Shown: piece after piece, positions 36,638-45,159 of the stretch
Layout of the letters: every line of letters begins with the position of its first letter
Numbering within the stretch: position 1 is the first letter of the stretch
Source: Sphingomonas sp. JC676
GTDB taxonomy: Bacteria > Pseudomonadota > Alphaproteobacteria > Sphingomonadales > Sphingomonadaceae
Length of the DNA stretch: 64,000 nucleotides
NCBI RefSeq assembly: GCF_014489075.1
Contig: NZ_JACTGR010000003.1
Location: 262,501 to 326,500 of the forward strand
Direction: 5' to 3'
The notes under the pieces: generated by a model
Told to the model about the DNA's origin: nothing
The model's input: the letters and a program-made list of their open reading frames with translations, nothing else
Database searches by the model: none
Position numbers and translations under genes: made by a program

Positions 36638-36641
36638 GGCC

Positions 36642-37232
36642 ATGATCCATTGGCTCGATTGGGGTTATTTCGGCATCTTCCTGCTGATGGTGCTGGAAAA
36701 CGTCATCCCGCCTGTCCCATCCGAGCTGATCATGAGCCTGGGCGGCATCGCCGCCGGCCAGGGCAAGATGGACTTCCTGCTGCTCGTGCTGGTCGGCACT
36801 GCGGGCTGCGCGGTGGGCAATCTCTTCTGGTGGGAGATCGGCCGGCGCTTCGGTTATGAGCGATTGCAGCCCGCGATCGAACGCTGGGGCCGCTGGCTGA
36901 CGCTGGAATGGGAGGATGTCGAGAGGCTGCGCCGCTTTTTCGATCGCTGGGGCGGTATCACCGTGTTCGTGTTCCGCTTCATGCCGATCGGCCGCACGGT
37001 GATCTCGATCCCCGCCGGCCTGCTCCACATGCCGTTCTGGCGCTTCGTGATCTACACGACCGCGGGCAGCGCCGTGTGGAACACGATCCTGGTCGGGGTC
37101 GGCTATTGGCTGGGCACCAATTTCGAGACGATCGACCATTGGATCGCGCCGGTGGTGACCGGCGTCATCGTGCTGATGGTTCTGTTCTACATCTGGCGCG
37201 TCCTCACTTGGAAGCCGCGCACGCAGCGCTAG
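36642..37232 (+). CDS. DedA-family inner-membrane protein
   Basis: A 196-residue polytopic DedA/VTT protein. Key family stretches are visible: MVLENVIPPVPSELIM near residue 15-30, FFDRWGGITVFVFRFMPIGRT near 100-120 (re-entrant region with the conserved Arg), and SIPAGLLHMPFWRF. DedA members are lipid-carrier or phospholipid scramblase candidates needed for envelope integrity. The stop overlaps that of the convergent GAF gene by 4 bases. Confidence 0.92.
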   Translation: MIHWLDWGYFGIFLLMVLENVIPPVPSELIMSLGGIAAGQGKMDFLLLVLVGTAGCAVGNLFWWEIGRRFGYERLQPAIERWGRWLTLEWEDVERLRRFFDRWGGITVFVFRFMPIGRTVISIPAGLLHMPFWRFVIYTTAGSAVWNTILVGVGYWLGTNFETIDHWIAPVVTGVIVLMVLFYIWRVLTWKPRTQR

Positions 37233-37708
37233 GCGGGCACGCGGCGAAGCCCGTCGAGCGCCTGGCCGATCGTCCGGGCGAATTCCTGGAGCTGTCCCAC
37301 AACCTCCGCCAGCGACCTCGTGCGCTGAGCGGGATCGATCGCGCACAGCGTGCCGAAGAAACTGCCATCCTCGAGCACGATAGGAAGCGAGACATAGCTC
37401 TCGAAACCATAAAGCGCGGGTACGGGATGCGTCCGCCAGTGCGGATCGCTGCCGACATGATCGATAAACACGCCCTTCCCGCTGGCGCGTATCTCGTCGC
37501 AGATCGTCGTCTTGATCTCGAGCTCGTCGCCCGGATGGAGCCCGAACTCGATCTTGTCGAGCACCTGGCAGGCGACCCAGCGCTCGCCGGTGACCCGCGC
37601 CACGGCGGCGAAGCCCATGCCGGTGAGCGTGCAGACCTGCTCGAGCATTTCCCGGATGCCGGGAATATCGTGAACGGCTGCGATGTCGGCGCGGAAACTG
37701 TCGGTCAT
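37229..37708 (-). CDS. GAF-domain protein
   Basis: A 159-residue stand-alone GAF domain: MTDSFRADIAAVHDIPG opens it, SYVSLPIVLEDGSFFGTLCAIDP is the typical core, and EFARTIGQALDGL closes it. GAF domains bind small ligands or cofactors and act in signalling; no output domain is attached. ATG 37708 is preferred over an upstream TTG-type extension. It may sense a metabolite or redox change, but nothing in the neighbourhood shows which. Confidence 0.85.
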   Translation of the reverse strand: MTDSFRADIAAVHDIPGIREMLEQVCTLTGMGFAAVARVTGERWVACQVLDKIEFGLHPGDELEIKTTICDEIRASGKGVFIDHVGSDPHWRTHPVPALYGFESYVSLPIVLEDGSFFGTLCAIDPAQRTRSLAEVVGQLQEFARTIGQALDGLRRVPA

Positions 37709-37771
37709 TCCAACGGTGTAATGTAATTCCGCCGCGGGATCACCAACGTGGATCATAGCGTGGTCCCGCGC

Positions 37772-38665
37772 TCAGGCGCGCGGATGGGCGTTCCGATAGA
37801 CGTCGAGCAGATGCGCTGCGTCCACCGCCGTATAGATCTGAGTCGAGCTCAGGCTTGCGTGCCCGAGCAGCTCTTGCAGTGCGCGCAGATCGGCGCCGCG
37901 GCCCAGCAGATGCGTCGCGAAGCTGTGGCGCAGCGCGTGGGGCGTGGTCCGCTCGGACAGTCCCAGCGCAGTGCGTGCCGAGCGCACGACCTTGCGGATC
38001 GCTCCGGGCGGCAGCGGCCCGCCCTTGGCGCCACGAAACAGCGGCGCTTCGGCCGAAACGCCGTACGGACACATCTTGGCATAGGCGTCGATCGCCTCGC
38101 GGACCTGGGGCAGCAGCGGCACGATCCGCGTCTTGTCGCGCTTGCCGGTGACACGCATCGTCGCGCCCAGCGGCAGCATCGCCCCGGTCAGTGCAACCGC
38201 CTCGCCGATGCGCAGCCCGGCGCCGTAGAGCAGCAGCAGCACCGCCCAGTCGCGCGCCGCGATCCAGGGCTCGCTTGCCTCGTCCGAGGCCCATTCGGCG
38301 AGCGCCACCGCCTCGTGCGGCGCGATCGGGCGCGGCACGCCCCTTTTGACCTTCGGCCCGCGCAATCGCGGCAGATCGGCATGATCGCCCGTCGCGAATT
38401 TCAGGAAGCCGCGTACCGCCGAAAGCTCGCGCGCCGCCGATGCATTGCCGAGCCCTTCGTTGCGACGCTGCGCAAGAAACGCGCGCAGATCGGCGGAACT
38501 CACCTTGGCCAGCGCCTCGGGCGTCACCGCGCCGCCCCAATGCCCTTGCAGGAACGCCACCAGCCGCTCCGCCGTAGCGCCGTACGCGCGCACAGTATGC
38601 GCCGATCGCCGCCGGTCGCGGGCGAGATGCTGGGCGTAAAGGAGGGGGAGCGCGGGTTCGGTCAC
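37772..38665 (-). CDS. xerC: Tyrosine recombinase XerC
   Basis: A 297-residue site-specific recombinase that resolves chromosome dimers at dif with XerD. The N-terminal SAM-like core-binding domain (TVRAYGATAERLVAFL) precedes the catalytic domain with Arg in GLRIGEA, HALRHSFATHLL, LGHASLSSTQIYT and its tyrosine nucleophile. Start GTG 38665 matches the family N-terminus; longer frames run into a repeat. It is chromosomal housekeeping, not an integrase of an element. Confidence 0.95.
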   Translation of the reverse strand: MTEPALPLLYAQHLARDRRRSAHTVRAYGATAERLVAFLQGHWGGAVTPEALAKVSSADLRAFLAQRRNEGLGNASAARELSAVRGFLKFATGDHADLPRLRGPKVKRGVPRPIAPHEAVALAEWASDEASEPWIAARDWAVLLLLYGAGLRIGEAVALTGAMLPLGATMRVTGKRDKTRIVPLLPQVREAIDAYAKMCPYGVSAEAPLFRGAKGGPLPPGAIRKVVRSARTALGLSERTTPHALRHSFATHLLGRGADLRALQELLGHASLSSTQIYTAVDAAHLLDVYRNAHPRA

Positions 38666-38681
38666 GAGTGCATAGTACAGG

Positions 38682-38822
38682 TCCTCCCTGAGCTTGTCTC
38701 GGGGAGGGGGACCGCCGCCGAAGGCGGGGTGGGGGGCACGGCGGGTCACCGCCGCGTTCCGCAGCGGCCCCTCCACCATTCGCTCCGCGAATGGTCCCCC
38801 TCCCCCAGCAAGCTGGGGGAGG
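38682..38822. repeat. Cluster of GC-rich palindromic repeats between fsa and xerC
   Basis: At least two clean hairpins stand here: ACCATTCGC with GCGAATGGT (38775-38795) and CCTCCCCCAGC with GCTGGGGGAGG (38799-38822, loop AA), plus imperfect GGAGGGGGACC units. They lie between the fsa 3' end and the xerC start on the minus strand. This is a dispersed repeat of a kind seen also at 62.45 kb. Confidence 0.75.
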
Positions 38823-38831
38823 ATTGAGAAG

Positions 38832-39485
38832 TCAGCCGATCTTCTGCCCGGTCTTCGCCCAATCGGCGAGGAAGCCTTCGATGCCCTTGTCGGTCAGCGG
38901 GTGCTTGACGAGCTGACGGATCACCGCGGGCGGCGCCGTCATGACGTCGGCGCCGATCTTGGCGGCTTCCAGCACATGGATCGGGTGGCGCACGCTGGCG
39001 ACCAGGATCTCGGTACCGAAATCGTAATTGTCGTAGATCTGCCGGATGTCGGCGATCAGTTCCATGCCGTCGAAGCCGTTGTCGTCGTGGCGGCCGACGA
39101 ACGGCGACACGAAGGTCGCGCCCGCTTTGGCGGCGAGCAGCGCCTGGTTCGCCGAGAAGCAGAGTGTGACGTTGACCATCGTGCCCTCGTCGGTGAGCGC
39201 TTTGCACGCCTTCAGCCCCGCGAGCGTCAGCGGCACCTTGACCGCGACATTGTCGGCGATCTTCCGCACGATCTCGGCCTCGCGCATCATGCCCGCGAAA
39301 TCGAGCGCGACGACTTCGGCGGAGACGGGACCGTCGACGATCCCGCAGATCTCGGCGACCACTTCGAGAAAGTCGCGACCGGCCTTGTGGATCAGCGACG
39401 GGTTGGTGGTGACGCCGTCGAGCAGCCCGGTTTCGGCCAGGTCGCGGATGTCGGCGGTGTCGGCGGTGTCGGCGAAGAATTTCAT
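38832..39485 (-). CDS. fsa: Fructose-6-phosphate aldolase / transaldolase-like
   Basis: A 217-residue small transaldolase-family enzyme (TalC/MipB type). The Schiff-base lysine is in VKVPLT, with GVTTNPSLI near the start and FVSPFVGR in the middle. The length fits the short class that forms decamers. It likely serves sugar-phosphate interconversion; distinguishing aldolase from transaldolase needs one active-site position that I cannot settle by eye. It is followed by the xerC-side repeats. ATG 39485 precedes [10 protein letters not shown]. Confidence 0.92.
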   Translation of the reverse strand: MKFFADTADTADIRDLAETGLLDGVTTNPSLIHKAGRDFLEVVAEICGIVDGPVSAEVVALDFAGMMREAEIVRKIADNVAVKVPLTLAGLKACKALTDEGTMVNVTLCFSANQALLAAKAGATFVSPFVGRHDDNGFDGMELIADIRQIYDNYDFGTEILVASVRHPIHVLEAAKIGADVMTAPPAVIRQLVKHPLTDKGIEGFLADWAKTGQKIG

Positions 39486-39556
39486 GGGGATACCTTTCCG
39501 GCGGGAATCGCGCACCGCCTAGCCGAGCACGCCGGATCGGGCAAACGCTAGAGGGC

Positions 39557-39955
39557 CTAGCGCCGCTCGCCCGCGACCAGCAGCAGCTTGACCCGCGGTG
39601 CCTTTAATTGCCGCACTTCGACCCGGTAGGTGCCGGGCCGCAGCCGGTAGCGGATGATCTTGCGGATCGTCGAGCATGCCGGGCCACGGCTTTCGGAGGC
39701 CATTTCCAGTGCCTTGCCCTGTCCGCGATAGAGATCGACCCAGCCGTCCTGGTCCACCGCGACGCCGAATATGCCCGCCTTGCGGATTCGCACGCTCGTG
39801 GTGACCGCCTTGCCGCGCCCCGCCGCCAGGGTGACCGCGTGCCCGGTGTCGAGTGTCCGCCCGAGTCGCGTCCAGCCGGCCAGCGGCCGCGGCAGCGTGG
39901 TGTCCAGCGTACGGCACGGCGCCGCCATCGTCAGTGCAAGCGCGGTCAGGAACAT
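39557..39955 (-). CDS. Small secreted protein, paralogue of the gene at 40782
   Basis: A 132-residue protein with a short hydrophobic N-terminus (MFLTALALTMAAP) and a conserved C-terminal beta-rich unit: CSTIRKIIRYRLRPGTYRV, then KLLLVAGE. The other copy carries CSTIKKIVRFKLDPGAYRL in the same place. The layout (GTYRV at the end of a beta sandwich) is like pre-peptidase C-terminal or carbohydrate-binding domains. Function unknown. ATG 39955 is chosen because residues upstream are not protein-like. Confidence 0.7.
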   Translation of the reverse strand: MFLTALALTMAAPCRTLDTTLPRPLAGWTRLGRTLDTGHAVTLAAGRGKAVTTSVRIRKAGIFGVAVDQDGWVDLYRGQGKALEMASESRGPACSTIRKIIRYRLRPGTYRVEVRQLKAPRVKLLLVAGERR

Positions 39956-40058
39956 GATTCGCCTCCCCCTCGGTCGCTCTTGTTCTATTTTCGTTCCGAT
40001 ACCGAAACAAGCCCCTTCGAAATGACTTGGGAATGACAAACGTGTACGGGACACCGCG

Positions 40059-40751
40059 ATGCACCGCGCGCTTCTCGCCCTGCTCCTGTTCGCTCCGCTG
40101 CCGGCATTCGCCCAGCGGACCGACGAGCAGCTCTGGCTCGCCGCCAACGCCTCGGTTCCGGTCGGGGACAAGGCCCGCGTCACGCTCGAATCGATCGGGC
40201 GGTTCAGTGATCGCGCGGGCGGCTTCTTCCATTCCGAGTTCGGCGCACTGGGCAGCATGGTGGTCGCGAACGGCGTCGAGATCGCCGCGGGCTATCGCCA
40301 TGTCGAGGATTGGGACCATGGCCGCGCGCTGCCCAACGAGGAGCGGCTTCGCCAGATCGTCACGGTCACGCTGGGCGGAGGCTTCGCCACCCGCCTGCGC
40401 CTCGAGCAGCGCTTCAACAGCAGCGGCAGCGGGGTGGGCGTGCGCTTTCGCCCGCAGCTCCGCTTCACCCTCCCGCTGGCGCGCAAGGGGCCCACGCTGT
40501 TCGCCACGCATGAGGACTTCCTCAACCTCAACGATACGCGCTGGGGCCAGCGCTCCGGCTATGAGCGGATGCGCAACTCGATCGGCATCACCGTGCCGCT
40601 TGCGCGGAGGCTGTCGACCGATGTGGGCTATCTCAACCAGTATCGCTTCGGTCGCGGCGGCGCCCGCGACCAGATGGATCACGCGATGACCCTGACCCTA
40701 TCCTTGACGCTCGATGGGGTCTTTTCCGGACATCATGGCGATGCGGACTAG
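40059..40751 (+). CDS. DUF2490 domain-containing outer-membrane-type protein
   Basis: A 230-residue protein with signal peptide MHRALLALLLFAPLPAFAQ and a barrel-like body of alternating aromatic/hydrophobic strands (ESIGRFSDRAG, AAGYRHVEDWDHGR, RLRLEQRF, VGYLNQYRFG). These strands match DUF2490, likely an outer-membrane beta-barrel. It lies between two paralogous small secreted proteins on the opposite strand. Function unknown. Confidence 0.82.
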   Translation: MHRALLALLLFAPLPAFAQRTDEQLWLAANASVPVGDKARVTLESIGRFSDRAGGFFHSEFGALGSMVVANGVEIAAGYRHVEDWDHGRALPNEERLRQIVTVTLGGGFATRLRLEQRFNSSGSGVGVRFRPQLRFTLPLARKGPTLFATHEDFLNLNDTRWGQRSGYERMRNSIGITVPLARRLSTDVGYLNQYRFGRGGARDQMDHAMTLTLSLTLDGVFSGHHGDAD

Positions 40752-40781
40752 CGCGCACTCGAAACAAATGTGAGCCCGCGA

Positions 40782-41240
40782 CTATTCGCCGACCACCAGC
40801 ATCACCTTCGCCTTGGGCTGGGCGAGGCCGGTCACGTAGAGGCGATAGGCGCCCGGATCGAGCTTGAAGCGCACGATCTTCTTGATCGTCGAGCATTCCG
40901 GACCATGACCGTGCGCGACCGAGGTCAGCGCGGTGCCGCCCGTGGCGCCCGGCAGCACGTCGATCCAGCCGGGCTGGTCGAGCGCGATGCCATAGGTGCC
41001 GGCGGTCGTGATCCGGAATGCGATCGTCGCGGCCTTACCCGGCTTGGCGCCGGCAGGCAGCCCTTTCAACGCCACGGCATCGACGGTGTCGAGCGAGACC
41101 GCCTTGTCAGGCGTGAGTTCATCGCCCGGGGCGGTCCAGCCCGTCAGCGCGGTGGGGAGCGAGGCATCGGCCGCCTTGCAGGCAGTGGCCTGGTCGGCAG
41201 GGGCAGTCTGGACGAGCAGCAGCGCGGCAAAGAGCAACAT
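40782..41240 (-). CDS. Small secreted protein, paralogue of the gene at 39557
   Basis: A 152-residue protein starting MLLFAALLLVQTAPAD (signal peptide). It carries TACKAADASLPTALTGW, then TAGTYGIALDQPGWIDV, then CSTIKKIVRFKLDPGAYRL and KVMLVVGE, matching the other copy throughout. It is divergent from priA by 73 bases, so its promoter lies near the priA start. Function unknown; the pair suggests duplication around the DUF2490 gene. Confidence 0.75.
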   Translation of the reverse strand: MLLFAALLLVQTAPADQATACKAADASLPTALTGWTAPGDELTPDKAVSLDTVDAVALKGLPAGAKPGKAATIAFRITTAGTYGIALDQPGWIDVLPGATGGTALTSVAHGHGPECSTIKKIVRFKLDPGAYRLYVTGLAQPKAKVMLVVGE

Positions 41241-41313
41241 GGCGAGCCTCCTGGCGGGTATAACGCGCGATACGGGATTCCCGTTCGCCGCAAAATCCCC
41301 ATATGACGCGGCC

Positions 41314-43485
41314 ATGCCCGGCAACCGCGCCCGTATCCTCGTCCTGCATCCCGTGCTCGGAGTCCTCGATTATCGCGTGCCGCACGGCATGACGGTCGAG
41401 CCCGGCTCGATCGTCGTCGTGCCGATCGGGCCGCGCCAATATGCCGGCGTCGTCTGGGAGCCCGAGCGGCTGCCCACCGAGGAAGTCGGCGACAACCGGT
41501 TGCGCAATTTACTCGCGGTGGCCGACGCGCCGCCGATCCCCGCATCGGTCCGCCGCCTGGTCGAGTGGACCGCCGATTACTATCTGAGCCCGCCTTCCGC
41601 CGTGCTCGCCATGGCGCTGCGCACCTCTGCGGCGTTCGAGAGCGCGCCGACGATCGTCGAATATCGCGCGACCGGGCTAATCCCCGGTCGCCTCACCCCG
41701 CAGCGCGCCCAGGCGCTCGAGCGGATCGGCGAGCGCCAGGGGCTGGTGCGCGAGCTGGCGACGATCGCCGAAGTCTCCGACGCCGTGATCCGGGGCCTCG
41801 TGAAGACCGGCGCGATCGAGGCGGTGGTGGTCGATACCGACATGCCCTATCCGATCCCCGATCCCAATTTCGGGCCGCCCGATCTCAGCGTCGATCAAGC
41901 CGACGCCGCCAGCATCCTGCGCCAGGCGGTGAGTACCAAGGCGTTCCAGCCCTTCCTGCTCGACGGGGTCACCGGATCCGGCAAGACCGAAGTCTATTTC
42001 GAGGCGGTCGCGACGGCACTCGCCGCCGGCAAGCAGACGCTCGTCCTGCTCCCCGAGATCGCGCTCACCGAGCCCTTCCTCACCCGCTTCGCCAAAAGGT
42101 TCGGCTGCGAGCCCGTCGCCTGGCATTCGGGGCTGCGCACCTCGCAGCGGCGCCGCGCCTGGCGCGCGATCGCGAGCGGCGAGGCGATGGTGACGGTGGG
42201 GGCACGCTCGGCGCTGTTCTTGCCCTATCCCAATCTCGGCCTGATCGTGGTCGACGAGGCGCACGAGACCAGCTTCAAGCAGGAAGACGGCGTCCATTAT
42301 CATGCGCGCGACGTCGCGGTGATGCGCGGCAAGTTCGAGGAATGCCCGGTCATCCTCGCCTCCGCCACGCCGGCGATCGAGACGCGCCACCAGGTCGAGC
42401 TCGGCCGCTACGAGGAATTGAAGCTCCCCGCCCGTTTCGGCGTCGCCGAGATGCCGCGGATCGAGGCGATCGACCTGATCCAGGAACCGCCCGAGCGCGG
42501 CCGCTGGCTCGCGCCCCGCTTGGTCAAGGCATTGCAGGAGACGCTCGAGCGCGGCGAACAGTCGCTGCTGTTCCTCAATCGCCGCGGCTATGCGCCGCTG
42601 ACGCTCTGCCGCAACTGCGGGCACCGGTTCCAATGTCCCAACTGCACCGCCTGGATGGTCGAGCACCGGCTGCTGCGCCGCCTCTCCTGCCACCATTGCG
42701 GCCACACGATCCCGGCGCCGAGCCTGTGCCCCGAATGCAAGTCGGAGGACACGCTCGTCGCCTGCGGCCCCGGCGTCGAGCGCATCGCCGACGAGGTCGC
42801 CGCGCTCTTTCCCGAGGCGCGCACCGCGATCGTCACCTCGGACACGCTCTGGTCGCCCGCCAAGGCCGCCGAGTTCGTCGCGCGCATGGAGCATGGAGCG
42901 ATCGACATCATCATCGGCACGCAGCTCGTCACCAAGGGCTATCATTTCCCCAACCTCACCCTGGTCGGGGTCGTGGATGCGGATCTGGGCCTCGACGGCG
43001 GCGACCTGCGCGCCTCGGAACGCACCTTCCAGCAGATCAGGCAGGTCTCGGGGCGTGCGGGGCGCGGCGAGAAGCCGGGCACCGTCTATATCCAGACCCA
43101 CGCTCCCGATGCGCGGGTGATGCAGGCGCTGATCAGCGGCGATGCCGAGGCCTTCTACGCCGCCGAGACCGAGGCGCGCCGCGACGCCGATGCCCCGCCT
43201 TATGGCCGCTATGCCGCGATCATCGTCTCGTCGGAGGACAAAGCGGCGGCGGAGGAGACTGCCCGGATGATCGGCCGCGCCGCGCCGCAGCTGCCTGAGA
43301 TGCATGTCTACGGCCCCGCCCCCGCACCGATGGCGATGCTGCGCGGCCGCCATCGCTTCCGCCTGCTCGTCCACGCCAAGCGGAGCTTCGACGTGCAGGA
43401 TGTGATCCGCGACTGGCTGGGCAGCCTCAGCTGGGGCGCCAAGGTCCGCGTGGCAGTCGACGTCGATCCCTACAGCTTCGTGTAG
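41314..43485 (+). CDS. priA: Primosomal protein N' (replication restart helicase)
   Basis: A 723-residue PriA. It carries the DNA-binding N-terminal domain (RILVLHPVLGVLDYRVPHGM), Walker A GVTGSGKTE, DEAH-type box VVDEAHETSFK, zinc cysteines CRNCGHRFQCPNC and CHHCGHT...CPEC, and motif VI QVSGRAGRG. It restarts stalled forks by loading DnaB. Length fits. ATG 41314 was chosen from the PriA N-terminus; a longer frame upstream is antisense to the paralogue gene. Confidence 0.96.
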   Translation: MPGNRARILVLHPVLGVLDYRVPHGMTVEPGSIVVVPIGPRQYAGVVWEPERLPTEEVGDNRLRNLLAVADAPPIPASVRRLVEWTADYYLSPPSAVLAMALRTSAAFESAPTIVEYRATGLIPGRLTPQRAQALERIGERQGLVRELATIAEVSDAVIRGLVKTGAIEAVVVDTDMPYPIPDPNFGPPDLSVDQADAASILRQAVSTKAFQPFLLDGVTGSGKTEVYFEAVATALAAGKQTLVLLPEIALTEPFLTRFAKRFGCEPVAWHSGLRTSQRRRAWRAIASGEAMVTVGARSALFLPYPNLGLIVVDEAHETSFKQEDGVHYHARDVAVMRGKFEECPVILASATPAIETRHQVELGRYEELKLPARFGVAEMPRIEAIDLIQEPPERGRWLAPRLVKALQETLERGEQSLLFLNRRGYAPLTLCRNCGHRFQCPNCTAWMVEHRLLRRLSCHHCGHTIPAPSLCPECKSEDTLVACGPGVERIADEVAALFPEARTAIVTSDTLWSPAKAAEFVARMEHGAIDIIIGTQLVTKGYHFPNLTLVGVVDADLGLDGGDLRASERTFQQIRQVSGRAGRGEKPGTVYIQTHAPDARVMQALISGDAEAFYAAETEARRDADAPPYGRYAAIIVSSEDKAAAEETARMIGRAAPQLPEMHVYGPAPAPMAMLRGRHRFRLLVHAKRSFDVQDVIRDWLGSLSWGAKVRVAVDVDPYSFV

Positions 43486-43554
43486 CCCCGGCCATATCCT
43501 TGCTTGCTCGCGCGAAAAGCGATTTCTATTGTTGCGCGCACGGGGGAGAAATTC

Positions 43555-45093
43555 ATGCTTCGCAGGCTGTTGTTCGTCGCTTCTTTGGTCGCGCCCTCGG
43601 TTGCGCATGCGCAGTGGAGCGAGGCCAGTTCGAGCCATTTCGTCGTCTATTCCGAAGGCGCGCCCGAGAAATTGCGCGCGTTCACCGATGAGCTGGAACG
43701 CTTCGACCAGGCACTGCGCATCGTCACAGGCACACCGGACCGGCCAATCAGCCCCAATGCGCGGGTGACCGTATTCTTCGTCGATAATGTGAGCACCATC
43801 GAGAAGCTGATCGACCGCCGCAATATCGCGGGCTTCTTCAAGGCACGGGCGTCGGGGTCGGTTGCGTTCGTTCCGCGCAGCGCGGGCGGCGGCGGACTCG
43901 GCGCACGCGAGATTCTTCAGCACGAATATGCCCATAACTTCATGTTCTCCAGCTGGCCCGGTGTCGTGTTCGCGCCCTGGTTCATCGAGGGATTTGCGGA
44001 GTTCGTCGCTACCGCCACCACGCGCACCGATGGCAGCGTCGTTATCGGCCGGTCACCAAGCTACCGGGCCGGCTGCATCGATCGCGCCGGAGCGCTGCCC
44101 GCGCGCCAGCTCGTCAAGCTCGACCCTGGCAAACTGAGTGACGAGCAGACCTGCGTCCTTTATGCCCGTGGGTGGCTGCTTACCCATTATCTGATCCGCG
44201 GCGGCCACGCCGACCAGCTCGCGCAATATATCGGCGCGATCAACGCGAACAAATCGATCGAAGAAGCCACGCAGGCACTAGGCGATCTCGACAGTCTCGA
44301 CAGCAAGCTGACCGTCTATGCCAAGCGTAGCACGCTGACCGCCTCCCAAGTGGATGCCGATAAGCTCAAGGTGGGCAAGATCGCCATTCGCCAGCTCACC
44401 GCCGGCGAGGCTGCGGTAATGCCGGCACGCATCCTTTCGGAGAATGGCGTGGACGAGGCCGCGGCCAAAACAACCGTGGACCTCGCCCGACGTCTGGCGG
44501 CGCCCTATCCCAACGATGCCGGGGCGCAGAACGAACTCGCGGAAGCGGAATATGACGCGGGCAATTACGCCGCCGCAGAGGCCGCTGCAAATCGCGCGCT
44601 CGGGGCGGATCCGAAGTCGGTCCATGCCTTGCTCTATAAGGGCATGGCACAGACAGAGATTGCGCGTAAGGCCAGCGAAACCGATCCCGCCAAATGGCGC
44701 GCGATCCGCCAATGGTTCATCACGGCCAACAAGGCCGACACCGAATATGCCGAACCACTGATCCAATATTATTACAGCTTCCACGCCGCAAAACAGGCCC
44801 CGCCCAAGAGCGCGCTCGACGGTCTGATCTATGCCTATGCGCTCGCACCCTATGACCGGGGCCTTCGGATGAACGCCGGCATTGCATTGCTGGAGAAGGG
44901 CAACGCCAAGGCGGCCCGCATCGCGTTCGAGCCCGTCGCTTATGGCCCGCATCGTTCCGGCGAATCCAATCTCGCAGCCGATATCATCACCGCACTTGAT
45001 GAAAAAGGCACGGAAGGCGCTCTGGCGGTGATCCGCGGCATGGGACAAAAGCCCAAGCCAGACGCATCAACAGAACCCAAGAAAGGTGCGTGA
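43555..45093 (+). CDS. Secreted HExxH metallopeptidase-like protein (DUF1570 type) with TPR-like tail
   Basis: A 512-residue exported protein. Signal peptide ends at AHAQ (residue 20). HEYAH at residues 123-127 matches the zinc HExxH motif and the third ligand may be the Glu in FIEGFAEF about 25 residues later, as in the peptidase-MA/gluzincin group. The C-terminal half has TPR-like helices (AAEAAANRALGADPKSVHALLYKG). Substrate unknown. ATG 43555 follows a GGGGGAG ribosome site. A predicted trypsin-like protease follows on the same strand. Confidence 0.8.
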   Translation: MLRRLLFVASLVAPSVAHAQWSEASSSHFVVYSEGAPEKLRAFTDELERFDQALRIVTGTPDRPISPNARVTVFFVDNVSTIEKLIDRRNIAGFFKARASGSVAFVPRSAGGGGLGAREILQHEYAHNFMFSSWPGVVFAPWFIEGFAEFVATATTRTDGSVVIGRSPSYRAGCIDRAGALPARQLVKLDPGKLSDEQTCVLYARGWLLTHYLIRGGHADQLAQYIGAINANKSIEEATQALGDLDSLDSKLTVYAKRSTLTASQVDADKLKVGKIAIRQLTAGEAAVMPARILSENGVDEAAAKTTVDLARRLAAPYPNDAGAQNELAEAEYDAGNYAAAEAAANRALGADPKSVHALLYKGMAQTEIARKASETDPAKWRAIRQWFITANKADTEYAEPLIQYYYSFHAAKQAPPKSALDGLIYAYALAPYDRGLRMNAGIALLEKGNAKAARIAFEPVAYGPHRSGESNLAADIITALDEKGTEGALAVIRGMGQKPKPDASTEPKKGA

Positions 45094-45159
45094 TCCGGCG
45101 TCCCGCTTGAACCCCTTGTGATTTTGCCCGAAAGCGGCGCCTTCGAACAGGCGGGGCAT

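Noticed and set aside
37772..38665. Tyrosine recombinase as a sign of a genomic island
   Set aside because: Length and motifs fit chromosomal XerC. Neighbours are housekeeping genes, and no attachment-site repeat is visible.
41677..43935. A 752-codon open frame antisense to priA
   Set aside because: No domain is recognisable and it fully overlaps a complete PriA with zinc cysteines and helicase motifs.
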